DNA from: Clostridia bacterium
GTDB taxonomy: Bacteria; Bacillota_A; Clostridia; Peptostreptococcales; JAAYPU01
Length of the DNA: 18,582 nt
Assembly: GCA_022360735.1 (NCBI GenBank)
Contig: JAKSCF010000001.1
Span: 1-18,582, forward strand
Reading direction: 5' to 3'
The position numbers and the translations under genes are program-made. The notes under the pieces were generated by a model, which made no database searches, was not told the DNA's origin, and worked only from the letters and a program-made list of their open reading frames with translations. Positions 8,243 through 15,909 of this stretch are shown here, one piece after another (positions within the stretch are counted from its first letter, which is position 1; the number at the start of each line of letters is the position of its first letter).

Positions 8243-10231
8243 ATGATTGGAAAAATATTAAGTGGTAGATATGAAATCATTGAAAAAGTTGGGGAAGGCG
8301 GTATGGCAGTCGTATTTAAGGCTAGATGCAGGCTATTAAAAAGATATGTAGCCGTTAAAATTCTAAAGCCTGAATTTACCAAGGACGAAAAATTTATTGC
8401 CAGCTTTCGAAGAGAATCTCAAGCAGCAGCCAGCTTATCTCATGCCAATATTGTCAATGTATATGATGTAGGAGTGGAAGCAAAAAAAATCCACTTCATC
8501 GTCATGGAATTGGTAGAAGGACAGGTACTTAGTGATTTAATAAAAAACAGTAATCCAATGCCGATAGATAAGGTCATTTATATAGCAAAACAAATTACTT
8601 CAGCATTGATCCATGCCCATAAAAACCATATTATTCATAGAGATATTAAGCCGCATAATATATTGATTACCAAAGAAGGACGCGCAAAGGTCACCGATTT
8701 TGGTATTGCAAGAGCTGTAACACAAACTACAATAGTGAGCAACAAAGAAGATGTTATGGGATCAGTTCACTATTTTTCACCGGAGCAAGCAAGAGGTGGA
8801 TACGTAGACGAAAAATCAGATATCTATTCTATGGGGATTGTGTTATATGAAATGGTTACCGGAAAAGTGCCTTTTGAAGCTGAAAGTCCGGTGTCTGTTG
8901 CTATGAAGCACATCAGTGAACCAATGGTTTTACCTTCAAAAATAAATGCCAAGGTGCCGAAGTATTTAGAAAATATTATTTTAAAAGCCACAGAAAAGAT
9001 TCAAGTCAAAAGATATTCAAATGCATTAGAGATGTATAATGATTTAGAGAAAGCTTCATCCAATATGTATATGAATCCATCTTTAAATTATAATGACCAT
9101 GATGATAAAAATGCAACTCGGGTAGTACCGGTTATAAATGATTCCGGAGAAAAATCAGACTCTATTATGAAAAAGAAAAAAACGACAAAAAAAAAGCAAA
9201 AGAAAAATTTAAAAAATACTATATTACATAGAAATACATTCATTAAACTCGGTGCCATTACTTTAGCAATCTTTTTTGCCTTTTTTATCAGTAATACCAT
9301 TATGTTTTTAAAAGGTTTATTTTTTGTTAAAGAAATACCGGTACCGGATATTATGCATATCGATTCTACTCAAGCCGTTTCTAATTTAGAGGAGCTGGGA
9401 TTACAATTTGAAAAAGAAATGCAATACAGTAACGTCTTACAGGAAGGACAAGTGATATCTCAGGACCCGGAACCGGGAACCGTCGTCAAAGAAGGTGCAG
9501 TAGTCCGAGTAACTGTAAGCAAAGGAGAGAAGCTGATTGCCATGCCTTCTCTGATCAATAAAAAATTAAATGATGCGCTTTTCTTACTGGATAAAAACAA
9601 TTTAGCAGAAGGGATTGTTGTAAAAGAAACCAGTGAGCTGCCGGTTGGTGTTGTAATCAGGCAAGACCCTGACCCTGACGAAGAAGTACCGGAAAATACG
9701 GAAGTCAATTTAGTCGTAAGCGATGGTGTTAAAATTAAAACCATTCTGATGATTAATGTCATGGGAAAAGGCATTGAAGATGCAAAATCGGATATAGAAG
9801 AAGCAGGGCTTAAAATCGGCCAGGTTGAATATATTGATAGTGAAGAATATGAAAAAGACCAAGTTGTTTCTCAAAGCATTGATGCAGGAAAAGAAATTAA
9901 AGAAAATACTGCTATCAGCCTGCAGGTGAGTAAAGGCAGCAATGGGACTGAACCCAGTGAGCCTGTAGACGGTGATACGGATGCATTGATTGAAGTGCCT
10001 CTTAAACTGTATTATGATCAGGCTGAAAGTGATATTTTTACCATTAAAATATTTAAAATTCAAGATGGAAATATTGAAATGGTGTACAATAACGTTCACA
10101 ATAAAGAAAACAGCGGAGAAGAAGAAATTGTGATTAGCGGATACGGTAAAGCACGTATTGCTATCTATTACGATGAGGTACTAATTGCTGAGAAAAATTT
10201 AGATTTTGAAAAGGGGCAGTTTTATGATTAA
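8243..10231 (+). CDS. prkC: Membrane Ser/Thr protein kinase PrkC with PASTA repeats
   Basis: PrkC is a membrane sensor kinase linked in Firmicutes to cell-wall state, division and spore germination; its external PASTA repeats bind muropeptides or lipid II in studied members. The cytosolic kinase domain (about 10-270) has GEGGMAVV at 17-24, Lys39 in VAVKIL, HRDIKPHN with catalytic Asp134, DFG at 152-154, and an activation loop ending GSVHYFSPEQARGG. A lysine-rich juxtamembrane stretch (about 310-322) precedes one membrane segment (about 333-356). Three PASTA repeats follow (about 365-428, 433-495, 499-565), then an acidic linker and an extra C-terminal domain of about 80 residues. GGAGG precedes the ATG inside the end of stp. 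Confidence 0.96.
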   Translation: MIGKILSGRYEIIEKVGEGGMAVVFKARCRLLKRYVAVKILKPEFTKDEKFIASFRRESQAAASLSHANIVNVYDVGVEAKKIHFIVMELVEGQVLSDLIKNSNPMPIDKVIYIAKQITSALIHAHKNHIIHRDIKPHNILITKEGRAKVTDFGIARAVTQTTIVSNKEDVMGSVHYFSPEQARGGYVDEKSDIYSMGIVLYEMVTGKVPFEAESPVSVAMKHISEPMVLPSKINAKVPKYLENIILKATEKIQVKRYSNALEMYNDLEKASSNMYMNPSLNYNDHDDKNATRVVPVINDSGEKSDSIMKKKKTTKKKQKKNLKNTILHRNTFIKLGAITLAIFFAFFISNTIMFLKGLFFVKEIPVPDIMHIDSTQAVSNLEELGLQFEKEMQYSNVLQEGQVISQDPEPGTVVKEGAVVRVTVSKGEKLIAMPSLINKKLNDALFLLDKNNLAEGIVVKETSELPVGVVIRQDPDPDEEVPENTEVNLVVSDGVKIKTILMINVMGKGIEDAKSDIEEAGLKIGQVEYIDSEEYEKDQVVSQSIDAGKEIKENTAISLQVSKGSNGTEPSEPVDGDTDALIEVPLKLYYDQAESDIFTIKIFKIQDGNIEMVYNNVHNKENSGEEEIVISGYGKARIAIYYDEVLIAEKNLDFEKGQFYD

Positions 10232-11099
10232 TGGTACTATCGTAAAAGGCATTGGGGGCTTTTACTATGTCAAAACTGAAAAAGGTATCTTAGAATGCAA
10301 AGCCAGAGGATTATTTAGAAAAGATAAAATCCTGCCTATGGTGGGAGATCGAGTTTGCGTTGAACCAAAGAAAAATGATGCAACCAATATCATCAAAAAA
10401 ATTGAAGAAAGAGATAATTTTTTAGTTCGCCCTCCCGTTGCCAACATCGATATGGCCATTATTGTATTTTCAATAACCAGACCGGAACCGAATCTTTATT
10501 TATTGGACCGATTCTTAACCATTATTGAACAAAATGATATACACATATGCATTTGCTTTAATAAAGTAGATATTGCAGATGAGAACAAAAAAAATGATAT
10601 TATATCAATATATGAAAAAACCGGCTATCCCATTATTTGTTCAAGTGCTAAAACCGGTGAGGGTCTTAAGGAACTGAAAGAAATCCTCAAAGACCATACC
10701 AGTATTTTTTCAGGGCCTTCCGGGGTAGGCAAGTCGTCTTTACTCAATAAAATGCAATCCAATTTAGACTTAAAAACAGGTGAAATCAGTTCAAAATCTG
10801 AAAGAGGCAAACATACCACCCGCCACGTAGAACTGCTGGAGTTAGAATTTGGCGGATATGTATTGGATACACCGGGTTTTACATCCCTAGAGATAAAGGA
10901 TGTAGAAGAAGCAGAACTACAATACTTTTTTCCTGAGTTCATACCACATATTGATCAATGTAAATTTAATGGCTGCCGACATATGCAGGAGCCTAAATGT
11001 GCCATTAAAGAAAAAGTGTTATCCAAAGATATTTCTGAATCAAGATATGATTCTTATTTATCCATATTAAAAGAGATACAAGAACAAAGGAGATATTAA
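10224..11099 (+). CDS. rsgA: Ribosome small-subunit-dependent GTPase RsgA
   Basis: RsgA (YjeQ/EngC) is a circularly permuted GTPase that checks late 30S subunit assembly. In the 291-aa protein the GTPase motifs come in the permuted order: NKVD (113-116, G4), GPSGVGKSS (164-172, G1), then DTPG (215-218, G3). An N-terminal OB-fold begins INGTIVKGIGGFYYV. The C-terminal zinc finger has Cys246, Cys251, His253 and Cys259 in the CxxNxCxHxxEPxC pattern. The frame is open upstream to TTG 10206, but ATG 10224 has AGGGG at the right distance and gives the usual N terminus. It overlaps the end of prkC by 8 nt, which suggests translational coupling. Confidence 0.96.
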   Translation: MINGTIVKGIGGFYYVKTEKGILECKARGLFRKDKILPMVGDRVCVEPKKNDATNIIKKIEERDNFLVRPPVANIDMAIIVFSITRPEPNLYLLDRFLTIIEQNDIHICICFNKVDIADENKKNDIISIYEKTGYPIICSSAKTGEGLKELKEILKDHTSIFSGPSGVGKSSLLNKMQSNLDLKTGEISSKSERGKHTTRHVELLELEFGGYVLDTPGFTSLEIKDVEEAELQYFFPEFIPHIDQCKFNGCRHMQEPKCAIKEKVLSKDISESRYDSYLSILKEIQEQRRY

Positions 11100-11100
11100 T

Positions 11101-11757
11101 ATGATTCAATTAGCACCATCTATATTATCAGCTGACTTCGCCAAACTCTATGAAGATATCCGACAAGTAGAAAAGGGCGGCGCACAATTATTACATGTAG
11201 ATGTAATGGACGGGCATTTTGTTCCTAATATTACCTTAGGACCCCCAATCGTAAAAAGCCTTAATGACCGAGTGCAAATACCCCTTGATGTGCATTTAAT
11301 GATAGAGAATCCGGATCAATACATAGAGAAATTTAATGTTAGTAAAACAGAGATTATAACGGTACATGCAGAAGCATGCGTTCATCTGCATAGAACCGTT
11401 GAAAAGATAAAGTCTTTAGGTGTCAAAGCCGGTGTTGCATTGAACCCTTCCACATCTTTGGATGGTTTGGATTATATATTAGATGATATTGATATGGTAT
11501 TGATTATGACTGTCAATCCCGGATTCGGCGGCCAAAGCTTCATACCTGTTATGTATGAAAAAATCAACCAATTAAAGCAAAAAATTCAAGATAAAAACCT
11601 ATCCATAGACATACAGGTGGATGGTGGTATTAACCTGGATAATGTAGGACAAGCCATTAATGCAGGCGCAAATATTATTGTGGCGGGTTCGGCAGTTTTT
11701 AAAGCAGAAGACATCTGTGAACAAACTAAGAAAATGCTGCAAACAATGAACGGTTAG
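11101..11757 (+). CDS. rpe: Ribulose-phosphate 3-epimerase
   Basis: Rpe interconverts ribulose 5-phosphate and xylulose 5-phosphate in the pentose phosphate pathway. The 218-aa protein is a complete TIM barrel. It begins IQLAPSILSADF, with Ser7. Metal ligands and acid/base residues are His32 and Asp34 in LHVDVMDGHFVPN, His65 in DVHLMIENP, and Asp174 in QVDGGIN. The phosphate-binding loop is MTVNPGFGGQSF. The ATG is 1 nt after the rsgA stop, with an AAGGAG site inside the end of rsgA. The order rsgA-rpe-thiN is typical of Firmicutes. Confidence 0.97.
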   Translation: MIQLAPSILSADFAKLYEDIRQVEKGGAQLLHVDVMDGHFVPNITLGPPIVKSLNDRVQIPLDVHLMIENPDQYIEKFNVSKTEIITVHAEACVHLHRTVEKIKSLGVKAGVALNPSTSLDGLDYILDDIDMVLIMTVNPGFGGQSFIPVMYEKINQLKQKIQDKNLSIDIQVDGGINLDNVGQAINAGANIIVAGSAVFKAEDICEQTKKMLQTMNG

Positions 11758-11781
11758 GGTAAGGAATAAGTAGGTGTGTCA

Positions 11782-12423
11782 ATGAAGATAGCAGTTGTGT
11801 CTAATGGCGAGATTAATAATTATCCATATATTCAAGAGTGGATGCAAGATTTTGATTATATCATATGTGCTGACGGCGGTATTAAGCATATGTACAACAT
11901 GGGACTTAAACCCAATTTAATTGTTGGAGATTTTGATTCTGCATCTAAAGAAATGCTGGAGTACTTTAAAGGACTCAATATTGAAATCCGAGATTTCCCG
12001 CCTGAAAAGGATCTAACAGATACCCATTTGGCCATAGATATTGCCCTTGAAAAAGAAGCAGATACTATTGGTCTTTTCGGAGCTACAGGTAGCAGGCTGG
12101 ACCATACCCTTTCTTGTATACATCATCTCTTATATATAAGGGAAAAGCAGGTTAAGGGAATATTAATAGATGACAATAATGAAATATTTTTAGCAAATGA
12201 TACGAAAACAATCTTTAAAGGCTGCAAAGGGGATATCGTATCCTTCATCTCAATAAGCAAAGAGACAGAAGGTATTACGCTGGAAGGCTTCAAGTATCCT
12301 TTACACAATAGAGTATTAGAGAGAGGAGATTCCTTATGCATCAGCAATGAAATGGAAGGACCTGTTGCAACCTTATATAAAGGCAAAGGCGATTTATTAG
12401 TCATTAAAAGTAAAGATAAGTAA
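11782..12423 (+). CDS. thiN: Thiamine pyrophosphokinase
   Basis: This enzyme transfers pyrophosphate from ATP to thiamine, giving the active cofactor thiamine diphosphate. The 213-aa protein has the family motifs CADGG (29-33), GDFDS (49-53), DLTD (77-80) and GATGSRLDH (100-108), followed by the beta-rich C-terminal thiamine-binding domain. ATG 11782 is preferred, with TAGGTG 5 nt upstream; GTG 11776, two codons earlier, is possible. It is the last gene of the housekeeping run. The next gene converges on it with only 7 nt between the two stop codons. Confidence 0.94.
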   Translation: MKIAVVSNGEINNYPYIQEWMQDFDYIICADGGIKHMYNMGLKPNLIVGDFDSASKEMLEYFKGLNIEIRDFPPEKDLTDTHLAIDIALEKEADTIGLFGATGSRLDHTLSCIHHLLYIREKQVKGILIDDNNEIFLANDTKTIFKGCKGDIVSFISISKETEGITLEGFKYPLHNRVLERGDSLCISNEMEGPVATLYKGKGDLLVIKSKDK

Positions 12424-12435
12424 ATTTTACTTATC
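12415..12435. repeat. Palindrome spanning two convergent stop codons
   Basis: GATAAGTAAA (12415-12424) and TTTACTTATC (12426-12435) are perfect inverted repeats around one central T. They cover the stop codons of thiN and of the convergent MoaD-like gene. The stem is AT-rich and neither side has a T run, so a bidirectional terminator is possible but weak. Confidence 0.45.
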
Positions 12436-12646
12436 CTCCTCCCAATAAAGGATAAATGCTAATAGAATCACCATCATTTAAATAAGTTTTAGTAATTTTT
12501 TTACTGCTTATTAAATGTCCATTTACTTTAATCAAAACACCTCTTCCGGTCATGCAGGTGTTTTCTTCACTTTCTTTGAGTGCTTTCAGATATTCATCCA
12601 GCTTGATAGGCTCACTGGATACCACAATCCTATTGAAAACTTCCAT
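12431..12646 (-). CDS. MoaD/ThiS-family sulfur carrier protein
   Basis: This is a 71-aa beta-grasp protein of the ubiquitin-like MoaD/ThiS superfamily. It ends LLGGG, carrying the C-terminal Gly-Gly needed for adenylation and thiocarboxylation, and has the typical VNG and LNDGDSISIYP segments. MoaD supplies sulfur for the dithiolene of molybdopterin. Its overlap with the aldehyde oxidoreductase gene (17 nt) suggests a role in making the tungsten-pterin cofactor of that enzyme. ATG 12646 is chosen because GGGTG lies about 5 nt upstream; GTG 12655 and ATG 12652 are in frame. A ThiS role in thiamine synthesis is the main alternative, but the AOR neighbour argues for MoaD. Confidence 0.82.
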   Translation of the reverse strand: MEVFNRIVVSSEPIKLDEYLKALKESEENTCMTGRGVLIKVNGHLISSKKITKTYLNDGDSISIYPLLGGG

Positions 12647-14453
12647 TGACATCACCCAATAAATCTTCTAAACCCAGTTCCTTAATTTTTTTAGAGGTAG
12701 GGATGCCTTCCAGGCTCCAACCCCGTTCTTCATAGTATTGATCCAAAGCTTCCTCAAATTCATCTTTGGGAATAACCACTGCATCTTTGTCGTAAACGCC
12801 TTCTGGTAATTTTAAGCTTTCTTCAAACATCCTAGATGGTAAAGTATCATCTTTTCTCCCAAAACCTTCTCGGATATTGAATAGCCGAATCAAATTCCAG
12901 ATTCTTTCACCTGCCTGAAGATACTCCTCTTCGGTAAGAGGTATTCCTGTTACGGCTTCCCATGCAGCAACAATACTTTCTTGCTTAAAAGGCATAAAAT
13001 CACACACCAGCATGGAAAAAGCTGCCGCTCTTTCGTTTTGAACATCCATTACGAATAGGGGTTTATCCTCAAAAGAAAACATTTTCAATCCCCCTGCCCT
13101 TTCGGTATTCACCGTCCAACATCTTTGATGACAAGCACCTCTATCTGAAGTGGCATATGCTAAGGCCATTCCCCACGAAGTTCGCGGTTCATATCCGGCC
13201 ATTTCTAAACCTTTAACATGAATTGAAAATTTGTGACTATCCCTTCCAATCCTTTCAGATGCGCGTTTTACCCCATCAGAAAATACCGCACCTAAATCTC
13301 TCTTATACGCCATATCCTCAAGCAATTTAAGTTGTTGCCGGATATCTCCAAATCCGGGTCCTTCATCAATGAGCCCCTTTTCTTTGCATTCCATTGCAAA
13401 TCCAATGGTTACACCTGCTGACATGGTGTCTATACCTAACTCATTGCATAATAGACATGCCTCAGCCACATTTAAAAAATCAGTTATGCCATTATTACTG
13501 CCCAGTAATGCGATGCTTTCGTATTCCACCTTGACTTCACTTTCACTTTTCGTTTTAATGACTTGACCGCAGGCGATAGGACAGTTAAAACAGGTTGCAT
13601 TTCTGCTTTTATAACGATTCATGTTTTCGCAGTATAGGCTTTCTCCATCTTTAATAAACCCATCTTGAAAATTGCGTGTGGGTAAAAACCCTGCTTCATT
13701 CATGGGTCCGATTAGATTCGCACTGCCGTAATTCCGTCTTACTTTCATAAAATCATTGGATTGAATCACCTTTTTGGTTGCTTGACTGCTTTGGTGGATG
13801 AGTGCGTTGTCCTCATATACTAGTGGACGGTTTCCTTTTATAACAACGGCTTTTAAATTTTTTGATCCCATAACAGCGCCTAATCCTGTTCTCCCGGCGA
13901 TGCCTGCTCTCTTTTTGTCACTATCCTTATCAATCATGATGGAAGAAATGCGTGAGATATTTTCCCCTGCTGGGCCGATGCAAGCGACTTTTGCCTTAGA
14001 ATCCGTTTCTTTTCGGAGCAATTCAACCGTATCTGAAACCTGCTTTCCCCAGATATGCTCACTATCTTTGAATTCAACTTTTTTATCTTCAATCCACAGG
14101 TATTTTTTAGCGGCACTTTTTCCTGTAATGATAATGCCGTCATACCCTGCTTTTCTGATTTCCGGTCCTAAATGTCCGCCGACATGTGAATCCGTATAGG
14201 TGCTTGTTAATGGGGATTTGCTGACAATTACCATTCTTCCGGAGGTAGGAAATAAACTCCCTGTTAAAGGACCGGTAAGAAATAATAATGGATTTTCAGG
14301 CGCTAATGCATCTGTTCCTTTTTTTAAATACTTGAATAACAAATAGGCCCCCAAGCCTTTTCCGCCTATAAACTTTTTATAAACATCTTTTTCTAGGCCG
14401 ATTTCTTTTATTGTTTCCTTTGTTAAATCTATTGCTAACAATTTATTTAACAT
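12630..14453 (-). CDS. aor: Aldehyde:ferredoxin oxidoreductase (tungsten-pterin)
   Basis: AOR-family enzymes oxidise aldehydes to acids with ferredoxin, or reduce acids with low-potential electrons, using a tungsten bis-pyranopterin and a [4Fe-4S] cluster. The 607-aa length fits the family. Cluster ligands are Cys288, Cys291 and Cys295 (C-x2-C-x3-C in ATCFNCPIAC) and a fourth, Cys484, in MLVCDF. Other family marks are GGKGLGAYLLF at 30-40, GPLTG, SGRMVIVSKSPLT, AGRTGLGAVMGSKNLKAV near 186-203 and IDTMSAG near 341. It is the first gene of a minus-strand pair with the MoaD-like gene. GGGGGG at 14464-14469 lies 10 nt before the ATG. The aldehyde substrate is unknown; context suggests an intermediate made by the divergent catabolic operon. 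Confidence 0.93.
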   Translation of the reverse strand: MLNKLLAIDLTKETIKEIGLEKDVYKKFIGGKGLGAYLLFKYLKKGTDALAPENPLLFLTGPLTGSLFPTSGRMVIVSKSPLTSTYTDSHVGGHLGPEIRKAGYDGIIITGKSAAKKYLWIEDKKVEFKDSEHIWGKQVSDTVELLRKETDSKAKVACIGPAGENISRISSIMIDKDSDKKRAGIAGRTGLGAVMGSKNLKAVVIKGNRPLVYEDNALIHQSSQATKKVIQSNDFMKVRRNYGSANLIGPMNEAGFLPTRNFQDGFIKDGESLYCENMNRYKSRNATCFNCPIACGQVIKTKSESEVKVEYESIALLGSNNGITDFLNVAEACLLCNELGIDTMSAGVTIGFAMECKEKGLIDEGPGFGDIRQQLKLLEDMAYKRDLGAVFSDGVKRASERIGRDSHKFSIHVKGLEMAGYEPRTSWGMALAYATSDRGACHQRCWTVNTERAGGLKMFSFEDKPLFVMDVQNERAAAFSMLVCDFMPFKQESIVAAWEAVTGIPLTEEEYLQAGERIWNLIRLFNIREGFGRKDDTLPSRMFEESLKLPEGVYDKDAVVIPKDEFEEALDQYYEERGWSLEGIPTSKKIKELGLEDLLGDVNGSFQ

Positions 14454-14505
14454 AAATTTAGTACCCCCCGGTTATTATACAGTACAGTATCTTTAAAACA
14501 ATACC

Positions 14506-14523
14506 ACTAATCATATGATGAGT
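14506..14523. promoter_or_regulatory. Putative operator 1 (AOR side)
   Basis: The 18-bp near-perfect palindrome ACTAATCATATGATGAGT has one mismatched pair. It lies at about +4 to +21 of the minus-strand promoter at 14533-14562. It matches the palindrome at 14651-14668 at 15 of 18 positions, so both are probably bound by the same dimeric regulator. Binding at this position would block early elongation or promoter escape. Confidence 0.65.
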
Positions 14524-14532
14524 AGCAATTTA

Positions 14533-14562
14533 ATTATACATGACACAATAGTTTAAAGTCAA
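14533..14562 (-). promoter_or_regulatory. Putative sigma-A promoter for aor-moaD
   Basis: On the minus strand, TTGACT (14562 to 14557) is followed after 18 nt by a perfect TATAAT (14538 to 14533). Transcription would start near 14526, giving a leader of about 73 nt. Operator 1 lies immediately downstream of the start. Confidence 0.6.
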
Positions 14563-14610
14563 TAGAAACGTTTAGAAAATTGAGAAAAATAAGAATTGTC
14601 GGAAAAATTG

Positions 14611-14640
14611 TTGACAAGACGGACAGAGGCGTAGTATCAT
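14611..14640 (+). promoter_or_regulatory. Putative sigma-A promoter for the oxidoreductase-symporter operon
   Basis: A perfect TTGACA (14611-14616) is followed after 18 nt by TATCAT (14635-14640, one mismatch to TATAAT). Transcription would start near 14647, about 38 nt before the oxidoreductase ATG. Spacer length and operator position mirror those of the divergent promoter. Confidence 0.65.
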
Positions 14641-14650
14641 AAAAATAACA

Positions 14651-14668
14651 ACTCATCACATGATGAGC
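14651..14668. promoter_or_regulatory. Putative operator 2 (oxidoreductase side)
   Basis: In ACTCATCACATGATGAGC the arms CTCATCA and TGATGAG are perfect inverted repeats around a CA centre. It lies at about +5 to +22 of the promoter at 14611-14640 and just ahead of the GAGGT ribosome binding site. Its centre is 145 bp from that of operator 1, so one regulator could bind both sites and possibly loop the DNA between them. Confidence 0.68.
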
Positions 14669-14684
14669 AATGAGGTAAGCAGAT

Positions 14685-15846
14685 ATGAAGAAATATGATG
14701 TCGTTATTATTGGCGGGGGTGTTATGGGTCTTTCTTGTTCTTATTTTTTACTTAAAAAAGGTAAAAAGGTAGCGCTGATAGAAAAGAATGAGATTGGTGC
14801 AGGTGCGTCAGGGGCTTGTGATGACATGATACTCCTACAATCAAAAAAAACCCGGTAAAACGCTTGAAATGGCAATTGAAAGCTTAGAGATCTACAAAAG
14901 TTTTTCTCATGAGCTGGGAATGGACATAGGGTTTCATACACGAGGAGGAATGATATTAATTGATAAAGAGAAATATCTTGGCTTAATGGAAGACTATGTT
15001 GAGAAGCAAAGGCATTTTGGCTTAGATATTGAATTAATAGATAAAAAAGAGGTTAAGAAAAAACATCCCTATGTAAAAGAGGGGATTATTGCTTCTACTT
15101 ATGGAACAAAAGATTCTCAAGTTGACCCATTACGCCTTATGAAGGCATTGCTGAATAAAAGTCTGGACATGAATATGGATATCTTTAGAAAAAAACATAT
15201 CTGTGAAATAAATCCTAAGAGCAGTTGGTGGGAAATCTTATTGGATGATGGAAACCGTATAGAAACTGAAAACATTGTGAATGCAGCCGGGGCCTGGGCT
15301 TCGGAAGTAGGCCGACTGGTTGATGTAGAAATACCAATAACATCACTAAAAGGACAAATTCTTGTAACCGAGCAACTGCCATCTCTGGGGAAGGAGAATA
15401 TTTGGAGTTCAGATTACATCATATCCAAGTTAAACCCGGATTTGATTGAGGAAAATTCTATTAACAGAAAATTAGGCATCGGGCTTGCGTTTTCACAGAC
15501 AGGGGATGGGAATTACCTAATCGGAAGTACAAGAGAGAAAGGCAGCTTTGATAAAAATACCACATACGAAGCCATCCATATACTAATAAAACAAATTACT
15601 GATTTTTTTCCTATCTTTAAAAATATACATATAATAAGGACCTTTGCAGGATTTAGACCCTCTTCTCAAGATGGAAGCCCAATCATCTGCGAAGTTAAAG
15701 AAAAAGAAGGATTCTTTATCGCTTCAGGTCATGGAGGAGACGGGATTGCGTTGGCACCTATAACGGGAAAACTAGTGTCACAATTGGTATGCAGAGAAAA
15801 AACTTCAATGGTTATTGATGAGTTAGATATCAGTAGATTTGGATAA
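14685..15846 (+). pseudogene. DAO-family FAD-dependent amino-acid oxidoreductase, frameshifted at an A8 run
   Basis: Members of this family (glycine oxidase, DadA, hydroxyproline and opine dehydrogenase beta subunits) oxidise the C-N bond of amino or imino acids using FAD. From ATG 14685 (GAGGT 8 nt upstream) the frame encodes an FAD-binding Rossmann start, VVIIGGGVMGLS, then GAGASGA. It stops at TAA 14856 after 57 codons, just past eight A at 14843-14850. Removing one A joins it to the frame running to 15846 and gives a normal 386-aa protein. The downstream part has VNAAGAWASEVG, FAGFRPSSQDGSP and ASGHGGDGIALAPITG, the last two typical of the FAD-binding C terminus. The rest is intact, so this may be a recent mutation, a phase-variable tract or a sequencing error. 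ATG 14869 alone would yield a protein lacking the FAD-binding fold. Confidence 0.85.
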
Positions 15847-15909
15847 AAAGGAGGGGAGCATATACGGATCCAAATCTTCAATATATTTTAAAAAAAGGTG
15901 GGGGTTGTT

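Noticed and set aside
9088..10099. Several minus-strand open frames opposite prkC
   Set aside because: They mirror AT-rich codons of a clear kinase gene and have no start signals of their own.
13798..14199. Open frame of 133 codons on the plus strand opposite the aldehyde oxidoreductase gene
   Set aside because: It lies wholly inside a well-supported gene on the other strand, has no ribosome binding site and its peptide resembles no family I know.
14454..14526. Molybdenum/tungsten cofactor riboswitch in the AOR leader
   Set aside because: The predicted leader is only about 73 nt and no multi-stem aptamer-like pairing could be found by eye.
14843..14858. Firm call of programmed ribosomal frameshifting at the A8 run
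   Set aside because: A run of A can allow slippage, but no stimulatory structure or internal Shine-Dalgarno is evident; error or mutation explains it equally well.
14869..15846. Treating ATG 14869 as the true start of the FAD oxidoreductase
   Set aside because: The upstream codons encode the expected GGGVMG FAD-binding start in another frame, with a good ribosome binding site and promoter, so the gene begins at 14685 and is frameshifted.
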